Below the pieces are notes generated by a model. It was not told where the DNA came from and ran no database searches. It was given only the letters and a program-made list of their open reading frames with translations. A stretch of 64,000 bases of DNA from Desulfitibacter sp. BRH_c19. Its GTDB lineage: Bacteria; Bacillota; DSM-16504; Desulfitibacterales; Desulfitibacteraceae. Of this stretch, positions 43,236-52,291 are shown one piece after another. Numbering within the stretch: position 1 is the stretch's first letter; every line of letters begins with the position of its first letter. The stretch spans positions 1 through 64,000 of the forward strand of contig LOER01000033.1 in assembly GCA_001515945.1 (NCBI GenBank), in the 5' to 3' direction. Position numbers and translations under genes: made by a program.

Positions 43236-43354
43236 AGGTGTACAGCTCCTTTTAAAAACATAAAAGACAGTAATCACTTTACACTTGCATATTTCTCTGC
43301 TAATTGAATACATCTTGATTATATCTTTACTATCAATAATTTATTGACAATAAT

Positions 43355-43397
43355 AAATGGAAAGCAAAGAGAAGTTGCTTATCTCTGCTTTCCATTT
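43355..43397 (-). terminator. Hairpin between the peptide gene and downstream genes
   Basis: AAATGGAAAGCA (43355-43366) and TGCTTTCCATTT (43386-43397) pair perfectly, with a further GAGA/TCTC stem inside. The minus strand continues TATTATTG, a weak T tail. It likely reduces read-through so that the precursor mRNA is made in excess, as in other peptide clusters. Confidence 0.65.
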
Positions 43398-43404
43398 ATT
43401 TAAT

Positions 43405-43563
43405 CTAATTACAATTACAGTTTGTGCAACCAAAACACCAGTTTCCACCATTAAACTCTTCCCATATTTCCTCCGAAAAGTTCATACCATCTTCCTTTTC
43501 AAAAAGTGGAGTTTGATAAGTTTTTTTATCAACAGCAACCTTGTCAATCTTGATATTTTCCAT
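43405..43563 (-). CDS. Putative RiPP precursor peptide with Cys/Asn-rich C-terminus
   Basis: A 52-residue peptide. The leader-like part contains KKTYQTPLFEKEDGMNF and SEEIWEEF; a GG pair (residues 39-40) precedes the tail NWCFGCTNCNCN, with Cys at 43, 46, 49 and 51 and Asn at 41, 48, 50 and 52. The start is ATG at 43563 with AAGGAGG nine bases upstream; a longer frame from 43587 would bury this site. It lies directly behind genes for a PqqD-like protein and a SPASM radical SAM enzyme, the classic setting for a thioether or similar radical-modified peptide. It stops at TAG with a TAA three codons later. Confidence 0.75.
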   Translation of the reverse strand: MENIKIDKVAVDKKTYQTPLFEKEDGMNFSEEIWEEFNGGNWCFGCTNCNCN

Positions 43564-43583
43564 ACTCTTTATCCTCCTTAAAT

Positions 43584-43862
43584 TCACTTTTCTATTAATA
43601 TGTTATTGCTAACCCAATTTTGTACCATAAAATTCAAATCTTCCTTAAGCTTTAATGTTTCCACTTCATACACCGCCATCAAGATATCATATATATCTGA
43701 AAGTTTTTTTTCACCGTCAAAAAGTTCAAGCATATCATATGCAACTTCATTCAACCTATATATCGAACCATCAGAAATATCAAATAAAAAGAACTTCTTG
43801 CTGTTAAAATCTCCCTGATATAAGCTGAACTTATCAGCTAAGAAATACACTTTATCTTCCAC
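43584..43862 (-). CDS. PqqD-like peptide recognition protein (RRE)
   Basis: A 92-residue winged-helix protein with the PqqD pattern: FFLFDISDGSIYRLNEVAYD followed by MLELFDGEKKLSDIYD. PqqD-like domains bind the leader of a precursor peptide and deliver it to the radical SAM enzyme. The start is uncertain. GTG at 43862 is preferred: GGGAG lies six bases before it and the length then matches PqqD; the frame is open to 43928 and would overlap the maturase gene by 41 bases. It is followed after 20 bases by the precursor gene. Confidence 0.85.
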   Translation of the reverse strand: MEDKVYFLADKFSLYQGDFNSKKFFLFDISDGSIYRLNEVAYDMLELFDGEKKLSDIYDILMAVYEVETLKLKEDLNFMVQNWVSNNILIEK

Positions 43863-43887
43863 CTTTTTCTCCCACTCCTTATTAATA

Positions 43888-44907
43888 CTATTTCCAGCAT
43901 TGTGGGTCATCTGCCATATAGTTTCCATTGACCGTATATGCTATCGCCCTGCAACCTCCACAATTAGCAAGAATACTACAGTTTTTACATTTTCCCCCCA
44001 GCAGTTTCTTATTTCGTAGCTTCCATAGCACTTCAGAGGTATACCATATTTTGAATAATCCATCTGTCAAAATATTTCCTACTGGTATTTCTAAACGTCT
44101 ACAGGGTAAAACAGTACCATCATTTAAAATACACAGACTTGTCAAACCCACAGGACAAAATCCCCCAAGCTGATTATCTATCAATCCCCAAAGAGGCCGT
44201 GACACTCTAACTCTCAAGTCAGAAGCCTGCTCAACTTTCTTTTTCTTTTCATATATTTGTTTATATATTTTATATAATTCATCTGATGGTATATAAAAGT
44301 TATTTATATCCTCATCATTCATTGGCGTAATTCTTTCTATAGTAAGAGCATCAATCTCCAATTCCTTTGCGAGATCCATAACTGCAACAGCATCTCTTAC
44401 ATTTAGTCTATGTAGTGTGAACATTATAGAGACAAAAAATTTGTTTCTTTTAATGATTTCAATAGCCTTTACTGCTTTGTCAAAGCTTCCAATTCCCCTG
44501 ATTTTGTCATGGGTATCTGCATTATATCCATCAATTGATATCTGAATCTCTTTAAGTTTATTATACCTTTTAAGCTGTGCTGCTAATTCATCATCAATCA
44601 AAGTTCCATTACTTAATATGCCTACCCAATAAAAATTATTGGATTTTTCAAAATAAGAAAGCAGGTCAAGAAGTATATCTTGCTTCAGAAAGGGTTCTCC
44701 CCCAGTAATAGACACTCTTCCTTTCTTATTCCACTTTTCTAGCGTATTATCCATGGTTTTAGCTATTTTCAATAATTTATCTTTATCCAGTGCTTTGACC
44801 TTGTAGCCTTCTTGATAGCAGTGAACACACCTCAAATTACATTCCTCAGTAATATGCCACTGAAAATAAAAATGGTCTTTCTGATCCTTTCTTTCATTAA
44901 CAACCAT
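43888..44907 (-). CDS. Radical SAM/SPASM peptide maturase
   Basis: A 339-residue enzyme of the PqqE/anSME-like group. The [4Fe-4S]-SAM Cys are at 23, 27 and 30 (CNLRCVHC), followed by SITGGEPFL. The C-terminal SPASM region has CPVGLTSLC, GTVLPCRRLEIPVGN, and CKNCSILANCGGCRA for auxiliary clusters. With PqqD-like and precursor genes directly behind it, the most likely role is crosslinking Cys in the NWCFGCTNCNCN tail. It is the first gene of the cluster. The ATG follows GAGAGGAATTTATA. It ends TAG-TAT-TAA. Confidence 0.9.
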   Translation of the reverse strand: MVVNERKDQKDHFYFQWHITEECNLRCVHCYQEGYKVKALDKDKLLKIAKTMDNTLEKWNKKGRVSITGGEPFLKQDILLDLLSYFEKSNNFYWVGILSNGTLIDDELAAQLKRYNKLKEIQISIDGYNADTHDKIRGIGSFDKAVKAIEIIKRNKFFVSIMFTLHRLNVRDAVAVMDLAKELEIDALTIERITPMNDEDINNFYIPSDELYKIYKQIYEKKKKVEQASDLRVRVSRPLWGLIDNQLGGFCPVGLTSLCILNDGTVLPCRRLEIPVGNILTDGLFKIWYTSEVLWKLRNKKLLGGKCKNCSILANCGGCRAIAYTVNGNYMADDPQCWK

Positions 44908-45644
44908 TATAAATTCCTCTCAAGTACATTGATTGTTACAACATTTAGTAAGTACTGATTTTATCTTAGCATATGTATTAGAAAAATGGAATGTATGTTT
45001 TATGTTTTTTTGGTCTAAGATACACTCACCTCTGGATTTATCTTCAATTGAACCAATACTCTCTCTAATAGTAATTGACTTACAAAATCCTAACTTTCAA
45101 TGCTTTATTTTCTCTTGGATCATTTTATTAAAAGGCATATCGCTTGTATCATAAACTAGGAAGATCTTCTTTAGCTGGAACATGGCGTAAAAATCCGGCT
45201 TAGTCCGGTATCAAATCCGCCTACAAAAAAAATCGAATACTCTTGCAGGATTTTTTTCATCTATATATTCAAGCTTTCTGAAAGAGAACTGTCTGCCCTC
45301 CATCAGTACTACAAATATATGCTAAGAAATCCACCATCAACTTTTTTTTTGCTACTTCTACTGTGCCACGATAACATTGATACGTATAGATTTTCAGCAG
45401 ATTTAAATATTCTATAGCATTGAACTCTTCAGAATATCTTTTTATTTAGTTATTATTCTTCTATTTTTTGACAGCCTGTAAAGTAATGGATTTTTGAGTA
45501 GTGGTAACATTTTTATGCCTTTTATTAATAAAGTAGAGCATTTTATGTTACTTCTTGTATGGAGTAAATTATCAATTGGAGGAAATACTAAAAAATACAT
45601 TATGTCTCATTATTACAAAATCCTCAGTAACATGGGAGGTTAAG
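44908..45644. other. AT-rich region between the peptide cluster and kamA
   Basis: No convincing gene. It contains the cluster's upstream region (AT-rich, no clear promoter), a palindromic CCGG-N6-CCGG stretch near 45199, T runs near 45250 and 45342, and a 58-codon open stretch on the minus strand (about 45269-45445; reads YSEEFNAIEYLNLLKIYTYQ) without a start or binding site. The last could be a relic of a gene. The right end is the leader of kamA. Confidence 0.4.
45504..45633 (+). promoter_or_regulatory. Leader with competing pairings before kamA
   Basis: ATGTTAC (45545-45551) can pair with GTAACAT at 45504-45510 or with a second GTAACAT at 45627-45633, which touches the GGGAGG ribosome binding site. 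The first pairing is extended by ATGC/GCAT. One form would free the binding site, the other hide its neighbourhood. Confidence 0.35.
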
Positions 45645-46925
45645 ATGATAAGACTTTCTTCTAACATTAGAGATTACAAAACTATAAAAAAGTGGAAAGA
45701 CGTGCCACTTGATAAATGGAACAGTTGGCAATGGCAACTTAAAAACCGAATTACATCTACCGATGAGTTAAAAGATGTTATAAAACTCACAGGGGAAGAA
45801 GTAACTAGTATAAACAAAGCCTTAGAAAATCTAAGAATGGCTATTACACCCTATTATGCTTCTCTTATGGACCCCATTGATCTTAATTGCCCTATTAGGA
45901 TGCAGGCAGTTCCCGTATCAATGGAGTTAGAGGATGGGCAGTATGATCTGGAAGATCCACTTCATGAAGATGTGGATTCTCCTGTTCCTGGCCTCACCCA
46001 TAGATATCCAGACAGAGCCCTATTTCTTGTAACTGATCAGTGCTCAATGTATTGTAGACATTGTACACGTCGAAGGATGGCAGGTACTCATGATAAATCC
46101 ATGCCCTCCAATCAAATAGAAAATGCACTTGAATATATTCGTAATACTCCTGCAATACGAGATGTTATCTTGTCAGGCGGCGATAGTTTATGTATATCTG
46201 AAAAGAAACTTGATTTCCTTTTAAATAAATTAAGAGAAATTCCACATGTAGAAATAATCAGAATTGGCACAAGGACACCTGTTGTAATGCCTCAACGTAT
46301 AACTCCTGAGCTTTGCAATGTCATAAAAAAATATCATCCAATTTTTTTAAATACACATTTTAATCATCCTAAAGAAATAACTAATGAGTCAATCAAAGCA
46401 TGCGCCATGCTTGCTGATGCTGGTATACCACTTGGAAACCAATCGGTACTTTTAAAAGGTGTAAACGATTGTCCCTATATTTTTAAGGAATTGAACCACA
46501 AATTACTTCAACTGAGAATTAGACCTTACTACATTTACCAGTGTGACTTATCTTCCGGTTTAGAGCATTTTAGAACCTCCGTTGCCAAAGGAATTGAGAT
46601 TATAGAATTGTTAAGAGGCCATACTTCTGGATTGGCAGTACCAACATACGTAATTGATGCCCCAGGAGGTGGAGGTAAAATACCAGTGATGCCACAATAC
46701 TTAATTAGTCAGTCAGAAGGTAAAGTAATTTTAAGGAATTATGAGGGTGTAATTACTGCCTATACAGAACCAAGAAATAATAATAGTAGTTGTGAAGATC
46801 GCAATGAATGTCCACATCTACCTAAAGGAGAAATGGTAGGTATAGAAAAATTAATTAATAGCCGCAAGTTAAGCCTTGTACCTAAAGGAAACTTAAGAGA
46901 AAAACGGAAGGAAGAATTTCACTAA
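45645..46925 (+). CDS. kamA: Lysine 2,3-aminomutase
   Basis: A 426-residue radical SAM/PLP enzyme that turns L-lysine into L-beta-lysine. The radical SAM Cys are in [12 protein letters not shown], the PLP Lys is in [15 protein letters not shown], and SGGDSL is conserved. Residues before C-terminal Cys ([12 protein letters not shown]) resemble the zinc-linked tail. ATG at 45645 is set by GGGAGG six bases before it; the frame opens at 45555 without need. No ablB acetyltransferase or other lysine fermentation gene follows, so the route (osmolyte or catabolic) is open. A strong terminator follows. Confidence 0.95.
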   Translation: MIRLSSNIRDYKTIKKWKDVPLDKWNSWQWQLKNRITSTDELKDVIKLTGEEVTSINKALENLRMAITPYYASLMDPIDLNCPIRMQAVPVSMELEDGQYDLEDPLHEDVDSPVPGLTHRYPDRALFLVTDQCSMYCRHCTRRRMAGTHDKSMPSNQIENALEYIRNTPAIRDVILSGGDSLCISEKKLDFLLNKLREIPHVEIIRIGTRTPVVMPQRITPELCNVIKKYHPIFLNTHFNHPKEITNESIKACAMLADAGIPLGNQSVLLKGVNDCPYIFKELNHKLLQLRIRPYYIYQCDLSSGLEHFRTSVAKGIEIIELLRGHTSGLAVPTYVIDAPGGGGKIPVMPQYLISQSEGKVILRNYEGVITAYTEPRNNNSSCEDRNECPHLPKGEMVGIEKLINSRKLSLVPKGNLREKRKEEFH

Positions 46926-46938
46926 TGAGATATAGAAG

Positions 46939-46974
46939 ACTTTGTTCTTGATAAAGAAACTAGAACAAAGTTTT
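46939..46974 (+). terminator. Terminator after kamA
   Basis: ACTTTGTTCT (46939-46948) and AGAACAAAGT (46962-46971) pair perfectly, followed by TTT. Confidence 0.75.
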
Positions 46975-47121
46975 ACGGAAAGCTGGAGTTCTTTTTGAGA
47001 AAAAAATAAATTCGGTTACAAATATAATGGTAGGTTCATAAATAATTGCCATATTTGGGATAGCTATTAAAACATGAACCTATGGGTTAAGAAATTACAC
47101 GCCAGACATTGATCTTCTATA

Positions 47122-47155
47122 CAAAAAATTAGGGTAACCTACTCAAAGGCTACCC
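47122..47155 (-). terminator. Terminator after the second mtbB-mtbC pair
   Basis: On the minus strand GGGTAGCC pairs with GGTTACCC (one G-T pair), followed by TAATTTTTTG. It lies about 40 bases after the mtbC stop. Confidence 0.8.
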
Positions 47156-47196
47156 TTCTCCAAATCATGTTGACACTTCAGTATTTCAGATGCCGT

Positions 47197-47841
47197 TTAA
47201 CTTGTTTTGGCCTTAACAAGCTTTAATGCCTTGTTAACTCCATCTATTGCATTTTCTGCATAAGCGTCTGCCCCTATTCTTCTAGCCCATCTTTCTGTCA
47301 ATGGCGCACCACCTACAATGGTAATAAACCTTTCTCTTAACCCCTCTTTGCGCAGAGTATCTTCTAAATCTTTTTGTCCCTGCATGGTTGTAGTTAACAA
47401 TGCACTAGTACCAATTATATCGGCATTAACCTCAAGAGCTTTTTCTATGAAGTCAATTGTCGGAACATCCCGCCCGATATCATGTACTTCAAATCCATTA
47501 GCATTAAATAAAGCAACTACTATAGATTTCCCAATATCATGCACATCACCTTTTACTGTACCAATTACTGCCGTTCCTACTTTATTGCTACCCACTTCAG
47601 ATAATTGCTCATTAAGCAGGGTAGATACTTTTTCCATTACCTGAGAACTATGAACCAATTCTGGCAGGAATATTTTTCCTCTTTCAAAAAGATCACCAAC
47701 TTTAACTATGCCTGGAATAAATCCTTTTGTCATTAATTCTAAAGGATCAATATTTTCTTGTAGCCCATTTTTTACAATCTCTTCAGCTTTATCCATATTA
47801 GAATCTATAATGGACCTAATAGCTAATTCATACAATTCCAT
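47197..47841 (-). CDS. mtbC: Corrinoid protein of methylamine methyltransferase, second copy
   Basis: A 214-residue methyl-carrier protein, similar throughout to the one at 27465. It has ELVHSSQVMEKVSTLLN in the cap domain, DVHDIGKSIVVALFNANG with the cobalt-binding His, IGTSALLTTTMQG, and VGGAPLTERWARRIGADAYA. It lies 28 bases behind the second mtbB and would take its methyl group. The ATG follows AAGGGGG. Confidence 0.93.
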   Translation of the reverse strand: MELYELAIRSIIDSNMDKAEEIVKNGLQENIDPLELMTKGFIPGIVKVGDLFERGKIFLPELVHSSQVMEKVSTLLNEQLSEVGSNKVGTAVIGTVKGDVHDIGKSIVVALFNANGFEVHDIGRDVPTIDFIEKALEVNADIIGTSALLTTTMQGQKDLEDTLRKEGLRERFITIVGGAPLTERWARRIGADAYAENAIDGVNKALKLVKAKTS

Positions 47842-47869
47842 TGCTAATACCCCCTTATTGTAAATTACT

Positions 47870-49246
47870 TTATCTTATTTTTTCATAAAAACGTTTTACA
47901 GAATTGATATCTATCCCCAATAATTTACCAATATTACTCTGTGCCTGAATACCCCTGGCCTTCCTAGGAGGAGCAGTGACACTACCAATATCCATATCTT
48001 CTCTAACTTCGTTCATTATTACTTCATCGCTCAATTCTGCTACACTAACGTGTAGTTTATCAGCAACATGCTTTTTTGCTTCACCAATCCGCATACCAAG
48101 GGTCATTTGCATACGTGCAACCAGATCTCCGGAAGTACGTAACCCGCCCATACCCGAGGCTAATGAATGGCTAGCAATCATACCTAATGGATCGCCGGAG
48201 CCTATCTACAATCCATCAATTTTTCCAACCTCTGCTAGAGCAACCGATACCCTACTAACCACGTCTACTGGAACAACCTCTACCGTAGTTACCGCACCTA
48301 CCCCTAATCCTGCATTTGCATGCACAGGAATACTTGAAGCTTCAGCACATGTTTTACAGAAAGTAACGGTACGTGCCAAATTAAAGGCAAAGGATTTATT
48401 GGTGACATTGTTAACTACTGGTCCGAAAATACTTACTCCAGCCTTTTCCGCTAATTTGACTTGTTCATGAGGGTATAATCCGGCTAACTTCACGCCATCA
48501 TAAGAGATGCTACCATGCATTCCTAAAACAAACTCGCCAGCCATACCCATTTCAATACAAATATCAGGATACTTTTTCTTTAATATTTCAGTTGCTTTCA
48601 AAGATGCATAAAAGTCGGCATCACCTGCTGCACCGGTTGTATCAAAGTCTATCCCCTGAGCACCACCTTCATACAATTCACTTGCAACATACACTAGATC
48701 CTTTATACAATATTCAGCTGCTTCTTCTTGAGCAGCTTGTGCTTCAGATATTTTACCTTGTGGAAGCAATTCTGCCCAATTAGCAACCGGACCATCTGGC
48801 CTACTATATGAACCCAAGTTAGGCATAGCCCCATACATTAAGGGAATAGTTAAGATTTGTGAAGCTTGTTCCATAATGGCTCTTTCCTCAGAAGCTAATG
48901 CCTTTACTGTCTTATAACTATAATCAATAAACCCTAGTTCTGCTGTGTCCATACCACAAATTCTTTCATAGGTCTGTAGTAATTGAATTCTACTGACAGA
49001 AAATCCTCTAGGAACAGCCGCCATGGAGGGCGAATCACCTGTCATAATTACTTCATTCCCTGGTTCAACCCCAACAAATTTACCTCTTCTACAACAAATT
49101 TCTAAAAGTTGTAATATTTCATCTTCTGAAAGAGGTGAAATTTCTCCTCTTTCAGCAGCGTCTTGAGTACCTGCCTCCAAATCTGCTCTTATCTCATCTA
49201 CAGAAGCATTGATTATGGAGCCATCACCGAGTCTTGTAAATACCAT
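47870..49246 (-). CDS. mtbB: Dimethylamine:corrinoid methyltransferase with in-frame TAG (pyrrolysine), copy 2
   Basis: A 458-residue MtbB with TAG at 48206-48208 as codon 347. The flanks (ALAEVGKIDGL before, IGSGDPLGMIASHSLASGMG after) continue the family without interruption, as in copy 1. Differences include CCRRGKF where copy 1 has CAFPQKV, and a different N-terminus, so this is a diverged paralogue rather than a recent copy. It has its own sigma-54 promoter and its own corrinoid protein. The ATG follows GAAGGAGGATTCTAA. Confidence 0.95.
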
Positions 49247-49310
49247 TTAGAATCCTCCTTCATTATTGTAATTACCAATTCACAAGTTTTATCGTACCTT
49301 AGTAAAGATA

Positions 49311-49327
49311 TTGCAATATTTATGCCA
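49311..49327 (-). promoter_or_regulatory. Sigma-54 promoter of the second mtbB-mtbC pair
   Basis: The minus strand reads TGGCATAAATATTGCAA: GG and GC ten bases apart. It lies 65 bases before the mtbB start and is the same type as the promoter at 30125. Confidence 0.85.
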
Positions 49328-49464
49328 TTTTTAAAATGCTTGCCTAAGTCACTCTGTTCTTAGAGCCCATGGAGAAAATTTCTATAACGGCTGACAAAAA
49401 GTTGTCTAAAATGCTTAAAAATTAGCACTTGGAAACTCATACTAATACACTCTTTTTTGATTCT

Positions 49465-49501
49465 AATTAATAAAACCACCCAAATGACTGGGCAGCTTTA
49501 T
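49465..49501 (-). terminator. Terminator after the M20 peptidase gene
   Basis: On the minus strand AAAGCTGCCC pairs with GGGTGGTTTT through several G-T pairs, followed by ATTAATT. Confidence 0.55.
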
Positions 49502-49552
49502 TAGTGCAAACTAGAAACCTCCCAACTCCTGAACAATTTTTTAATCTAATAG

Positions 49553-50752
49553 TTATCTACATATTGCTAAAATCGTATAGATGTATACTTTGCAGGCATT
49601 AATAATATCTTCAATTGGGCAAAATTCTTCTTCAGAGTGTGCAGATGAAAGGTCGCCGGGTCCATACACTATGGTATCAATACCACCTATGTGACTAAGG
49701 ATACCCCCATCCGTCCAAGCAGGAAACGTAGATACCTCAAAGGTTTTCCTGATTTGTAGATTTGCATTTTTAGCAACCTGAAATATTGGTGAGGCTTCAT
49801 CACATACTAAAGGTGGAAAACCGATTTGATTACTTTTATCTCTCATAAAGGAGGCCTTCGCCTTTAAGTCAGAATCAGTTTCACTAAGTTTTTTTATAAC
49901 CTTATTAAGTTCATCAATAATCATTTCTGGGCTTTCACTTGGCAACCACCTTCTGTCGATTTGTAATATGCAATCTCCCGCTACCGTACTTGGTTGAGTA
50001 CCACCTCGAATTAATCCAAGATTTAGAGAGGCCGATCCCAAAACGGGGTGACTTCTCTTTCTTATTTCTGGAAGAAGATTATTTAGAATATCTGTTATTA
50101 TTTTATTCATCTTATCAATTGCATTTATTCCATTATCAGGCTTACCACCATGGGCATATTTGCCTTCAACAGATATCTGAACCCATTCTAAACCTCTGTG
50201 ACCATTATGTATTTCAAGGTTAGTCGGCTCCCCTACTATCGCGTATTTAGCCTTTGGACCATTTTTTACAATGAACTTCGTACCTTCATTCCAAAATTCT
50301 TCATCTATAACACCAGTAAAAAATACTTCCCCATCAAGCTCAATTTTTGCACGCTTGATTACTAAAATAGCCATAATCATAGCTGAAATTGCGCCCTTCA
50401 TATCTACAACACCACGACCATACATTTTTCCATCTTTTATAAAACCTTTAAAAGGATCAATAACCATGTTCTTTATATCAACAGTATCCAAATGACCATT
50501 TAGCACCAATGACTTCTCTTGGTTATTTCCATCCCCATAAGAGCCTATAACGTTTGGTCTCCCATCAATTACATCTATACACTTAGAGTCAATATTATTT
50601 TTTCTTAAAAAACTATTTATATATTCAGCTATTTTCTTTTCAGGTTGAGGTAGACCATGATAACTTGGAATAGATACTAGTTTTTGAGTTAAATTAATTA
50701 GTTCCTCTTCATCTAGCAGTAATGAAGCTCTATTATAGTCCTGATTATTCAC
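49553..50752 (-). CDS. M20 family metallopeptidase (ArgE/DapE-like)
   Basis: A 399-residue zinc hydrolase. Metal ligands are in LNGHLDTV, GRGVVDMKGAISAM, and GVIDEEFWNEGT (catalytic Glu), EPTNLEIHNGHRG, and SSAHSEEEF. The dimerisation domain occupies about 180-300. Family members deacylate amino acids, split dipeptides or remove carbamoyl groups. GTG at 50752 is used because GAAGGG lies six bases before it; the frame is open to 50800. It is co-transcribed behind a YfcC transporter (57 bases) from a sigma-54 promoter, so it most likely acts on an imported N-substituted amino acid or peptide. Confidence 0.9.
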   Translation of the reverse strand: MNNQDYNRASLLLDEEELINLTQKLVSIPSYHGLPQPEKKIAEYINSFLRKNNIDSKCIDVIDGRPNVIGSYGDGNNQEKSLVLNGHLDTVDIKNMVIDPFKGFIKDGKMYGRGVVDMKGAISAMIMAILVIKRAKIELDGEVFFTGVIDEEFWNEGTKFIVKNGPKAKYAIVGEPTNLEIHNGHRGLEWVQISVEGKYAHGGKPDNGINAIDKMNKIITDILNNLLPEIRKRSHPVLGSASLNLGLIRGGTQPSTVAGDCILQIDRRWLPSESPEMIIDELNKVIKKLSETDSDLKAKASFMRDKSNQIGFPPLVCDEASPIFQVAKNANLQIRKTFEVSTFPAWTDGGILSHIGGIDTIVYGPGDLSSAHSEEEFCPIEDIINACKVYIYTILAICR

Positions 50753-50809
50753 TATTATCCCTTCCCTCAATAATACTATTTGACATATTAATACGTACAC
50801 TAAATAAAT

Positions 50810-52189
50810 TTAAAATGGTCCATACCCTATACTTACCGCTATCATCATGAAAATTACATTTACTATGTAGAATAAACCCATCAAAGGTAATATCCATTTG
50901 GCCCATTTATCCCATGGTATTCCAGCAACACCTAATGCCCCTATGAAGTAACCGGATGTAGGCCAAAATATATTAGAAAAACCATCTCCGATTTGATAAG
51001 CTAATACCGCAGTTTGTCTTGTTATCCCAACCAAGTCACTTAATGGTGCTAGAATAGGCATTGTTACTGCAGCCTGGCCACTACCTGATGGAATAAATAA
51101 ATTTACGAAAGTTTGAATGAACATCATACCTACAGCTGTAAGATGTGAAGGCATACTTTGTAAAGGAACAGATAATCCCATAATAATTGTATCTAAAATA
51201 GCACCATCTCTTAAAATAACTAATATACCTCTTGCAAAAGCAACAATAACAGCAGCATATGTCATTTGTTTAGCCCCTTCAACAAAGTTTTCAAAAACTT
51301 CATTTAAAGAGAGTCCACCAAGCAATCCACCAATTATTGCCATTCCTAGGAATAAGCCTACTAATTCATTTATCCACCAACCTAATTTCGCCATACCAAT
51401 TGGGAGAAGTATGAATGTAATAATCAAAGTTGCTAAGGCTAATTTATGACGAGTAGTAAATTCTTCATTCATATTTAGATTCAATTTTCTTTTTTGATCA
51501 ATTTCATACATGGGGCTAGCTTTTGGATTTTTCTTTACTTTATTTGCATACTTCACAACAAATACGATTGCTATGACTACCTGCACAATAAAGAAAAAGA
51601 ACCTTAAAAGTGCACCAGAAAATAAAGGTATACCAGCGATTCCTTGTGCTACGCCTACAGTAAAAGGGTTAAATAGAGCGGTTGCAAAACCAACACCCAT
51701 TCCTACTAACCCTAACGCTGCACCGGTTATGGAATCATACCCCAACGATAACGCCAATGGAACAAATATCAGCATCAGGGCAATGTTTTCTTCTGCAGCT
51801 CCATAAGTTGCACCTCCAAGGGCACATATTAACATGGCAACAATAATTACTATATATTCCCTACCTTTTAGCTTCTTAACCAATCTTTTCATTCCAGCAT
51901 CGATAGCACCAGTAGATTGGATAACATAAATTGAAGCTCCAATAAATATAATAAAAATAATTATCCAAGCTATTTCATCTGCACCCTGAGGTATAGACTT
52001 CAAAATATCTGTTGGCCCCTGTGGATTACTTTCTACATAGCTAAAACCTCCAGGATCAACAACCATTCTTCCATCCACTTCCACCGTTTCATACTGCCCT
52101 GCTGGTACAATCCATGTCAAAAATGCGGCAATAATAATCAAACAAAATAGAATTGAATAGGTATGCGGTATTTTCCTAAAAAGTTTCAT
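50810..52189 (-). CDS. YfcC family transporter (basic amino acid/C4-dicarboxylate type)
   Basis: A 459-residue membrane protein of about 12 segments. PHTYSILFCLIIIAAFLTWIVPAGQY at the N-terminus is a typical YfcC/ArcD-like start (quoted as PHTYSILFC and TWIVPAGQY), and GGATYGAAEENIALMLIF and FIPSGSGQAAVTMPILAPL are conserved helix-loop motifs. Family members exchange or import amino acids, peptides or dicarboxylates. It leads an operon with the M20 peptidase and is driven by a consensus sigma-54 promoter. The ATG follows AAGGAGGATAAA. Confidence 0.88.
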   Translation of the reverse strand: MKLFRKIPHTYSILFCLIIIAAFLTWIVPAGQYETVEVDGRMVVDPGGFSYVESNPQGPTDILKSIPQGADEIAWIIIFIIFIGASIYVIQSTGAIDAGMKRLVKKLKGREYIVIIVAMLICALGGATYGAAEENIALMLIFVPLALSLGYDSITGAALGLVGMGVGFATALFNPFTVGVAQGIAGIPLFSGALLRFFFFIVQVVIAIVFVVKYANKVKKNPKASPMYEIDQKRKLNLNMNEEFTTRHKLALATLIITFILLPIGMAKLGWWINELVGLFLGMAIIGGLLGGLSLNEVFENFVEGAKQMTYAAVIVAFARGILVILRDGAILDTIIMGLSVPLQSMPSHLTAVGMMFIQTFVNLFIPSGSGQAAVTMPILAPLSDLVGITRQTAVLAYQIGDGFSNIFWPTSGYFIGALGVAGIPWDKWAKWILPLMGLFYIVNVIFMMIAVSIGYGPF

Positions 52190-52291
52190 TTTATCCTCCT
52201 TCTAATATTTTTTGTATTAAACTATATCTCTTCCCTAGATAAATCAATTCATTTGCATTTCCTCCTTCACTTTGGCGTTTGTTTATTAAAT

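Larger units (their letters stand above)
49247..49552. other. Intergenic region between mtbB copy 2 and the peptidase operon
   Basis: It contains the sigma-54 promoter of mtbB (49311-49327) and the peptidase terminator (about 49465-49501). The remaining stretch (about 49330-49460) may hold an activator-binding site, but I see no clear repeat. Confidence 0.5.

Noticed and set aside
45269-45445. 58-codon open stretch on the minus strand (YSEEFNAIEYLNLL...)
   Set aside because: No start codon or binding site in place and no recognised family; possibly a relic, but not supportable as a gene.
45645-46925. Assignment of the radical SAM gene as PylB (methylornithine synthase)
   Set aside because: It has the PLP lysine motif PGGGGK and the length of lysine 2,3-aminomutase; PylB is shorter and has no PLP site.
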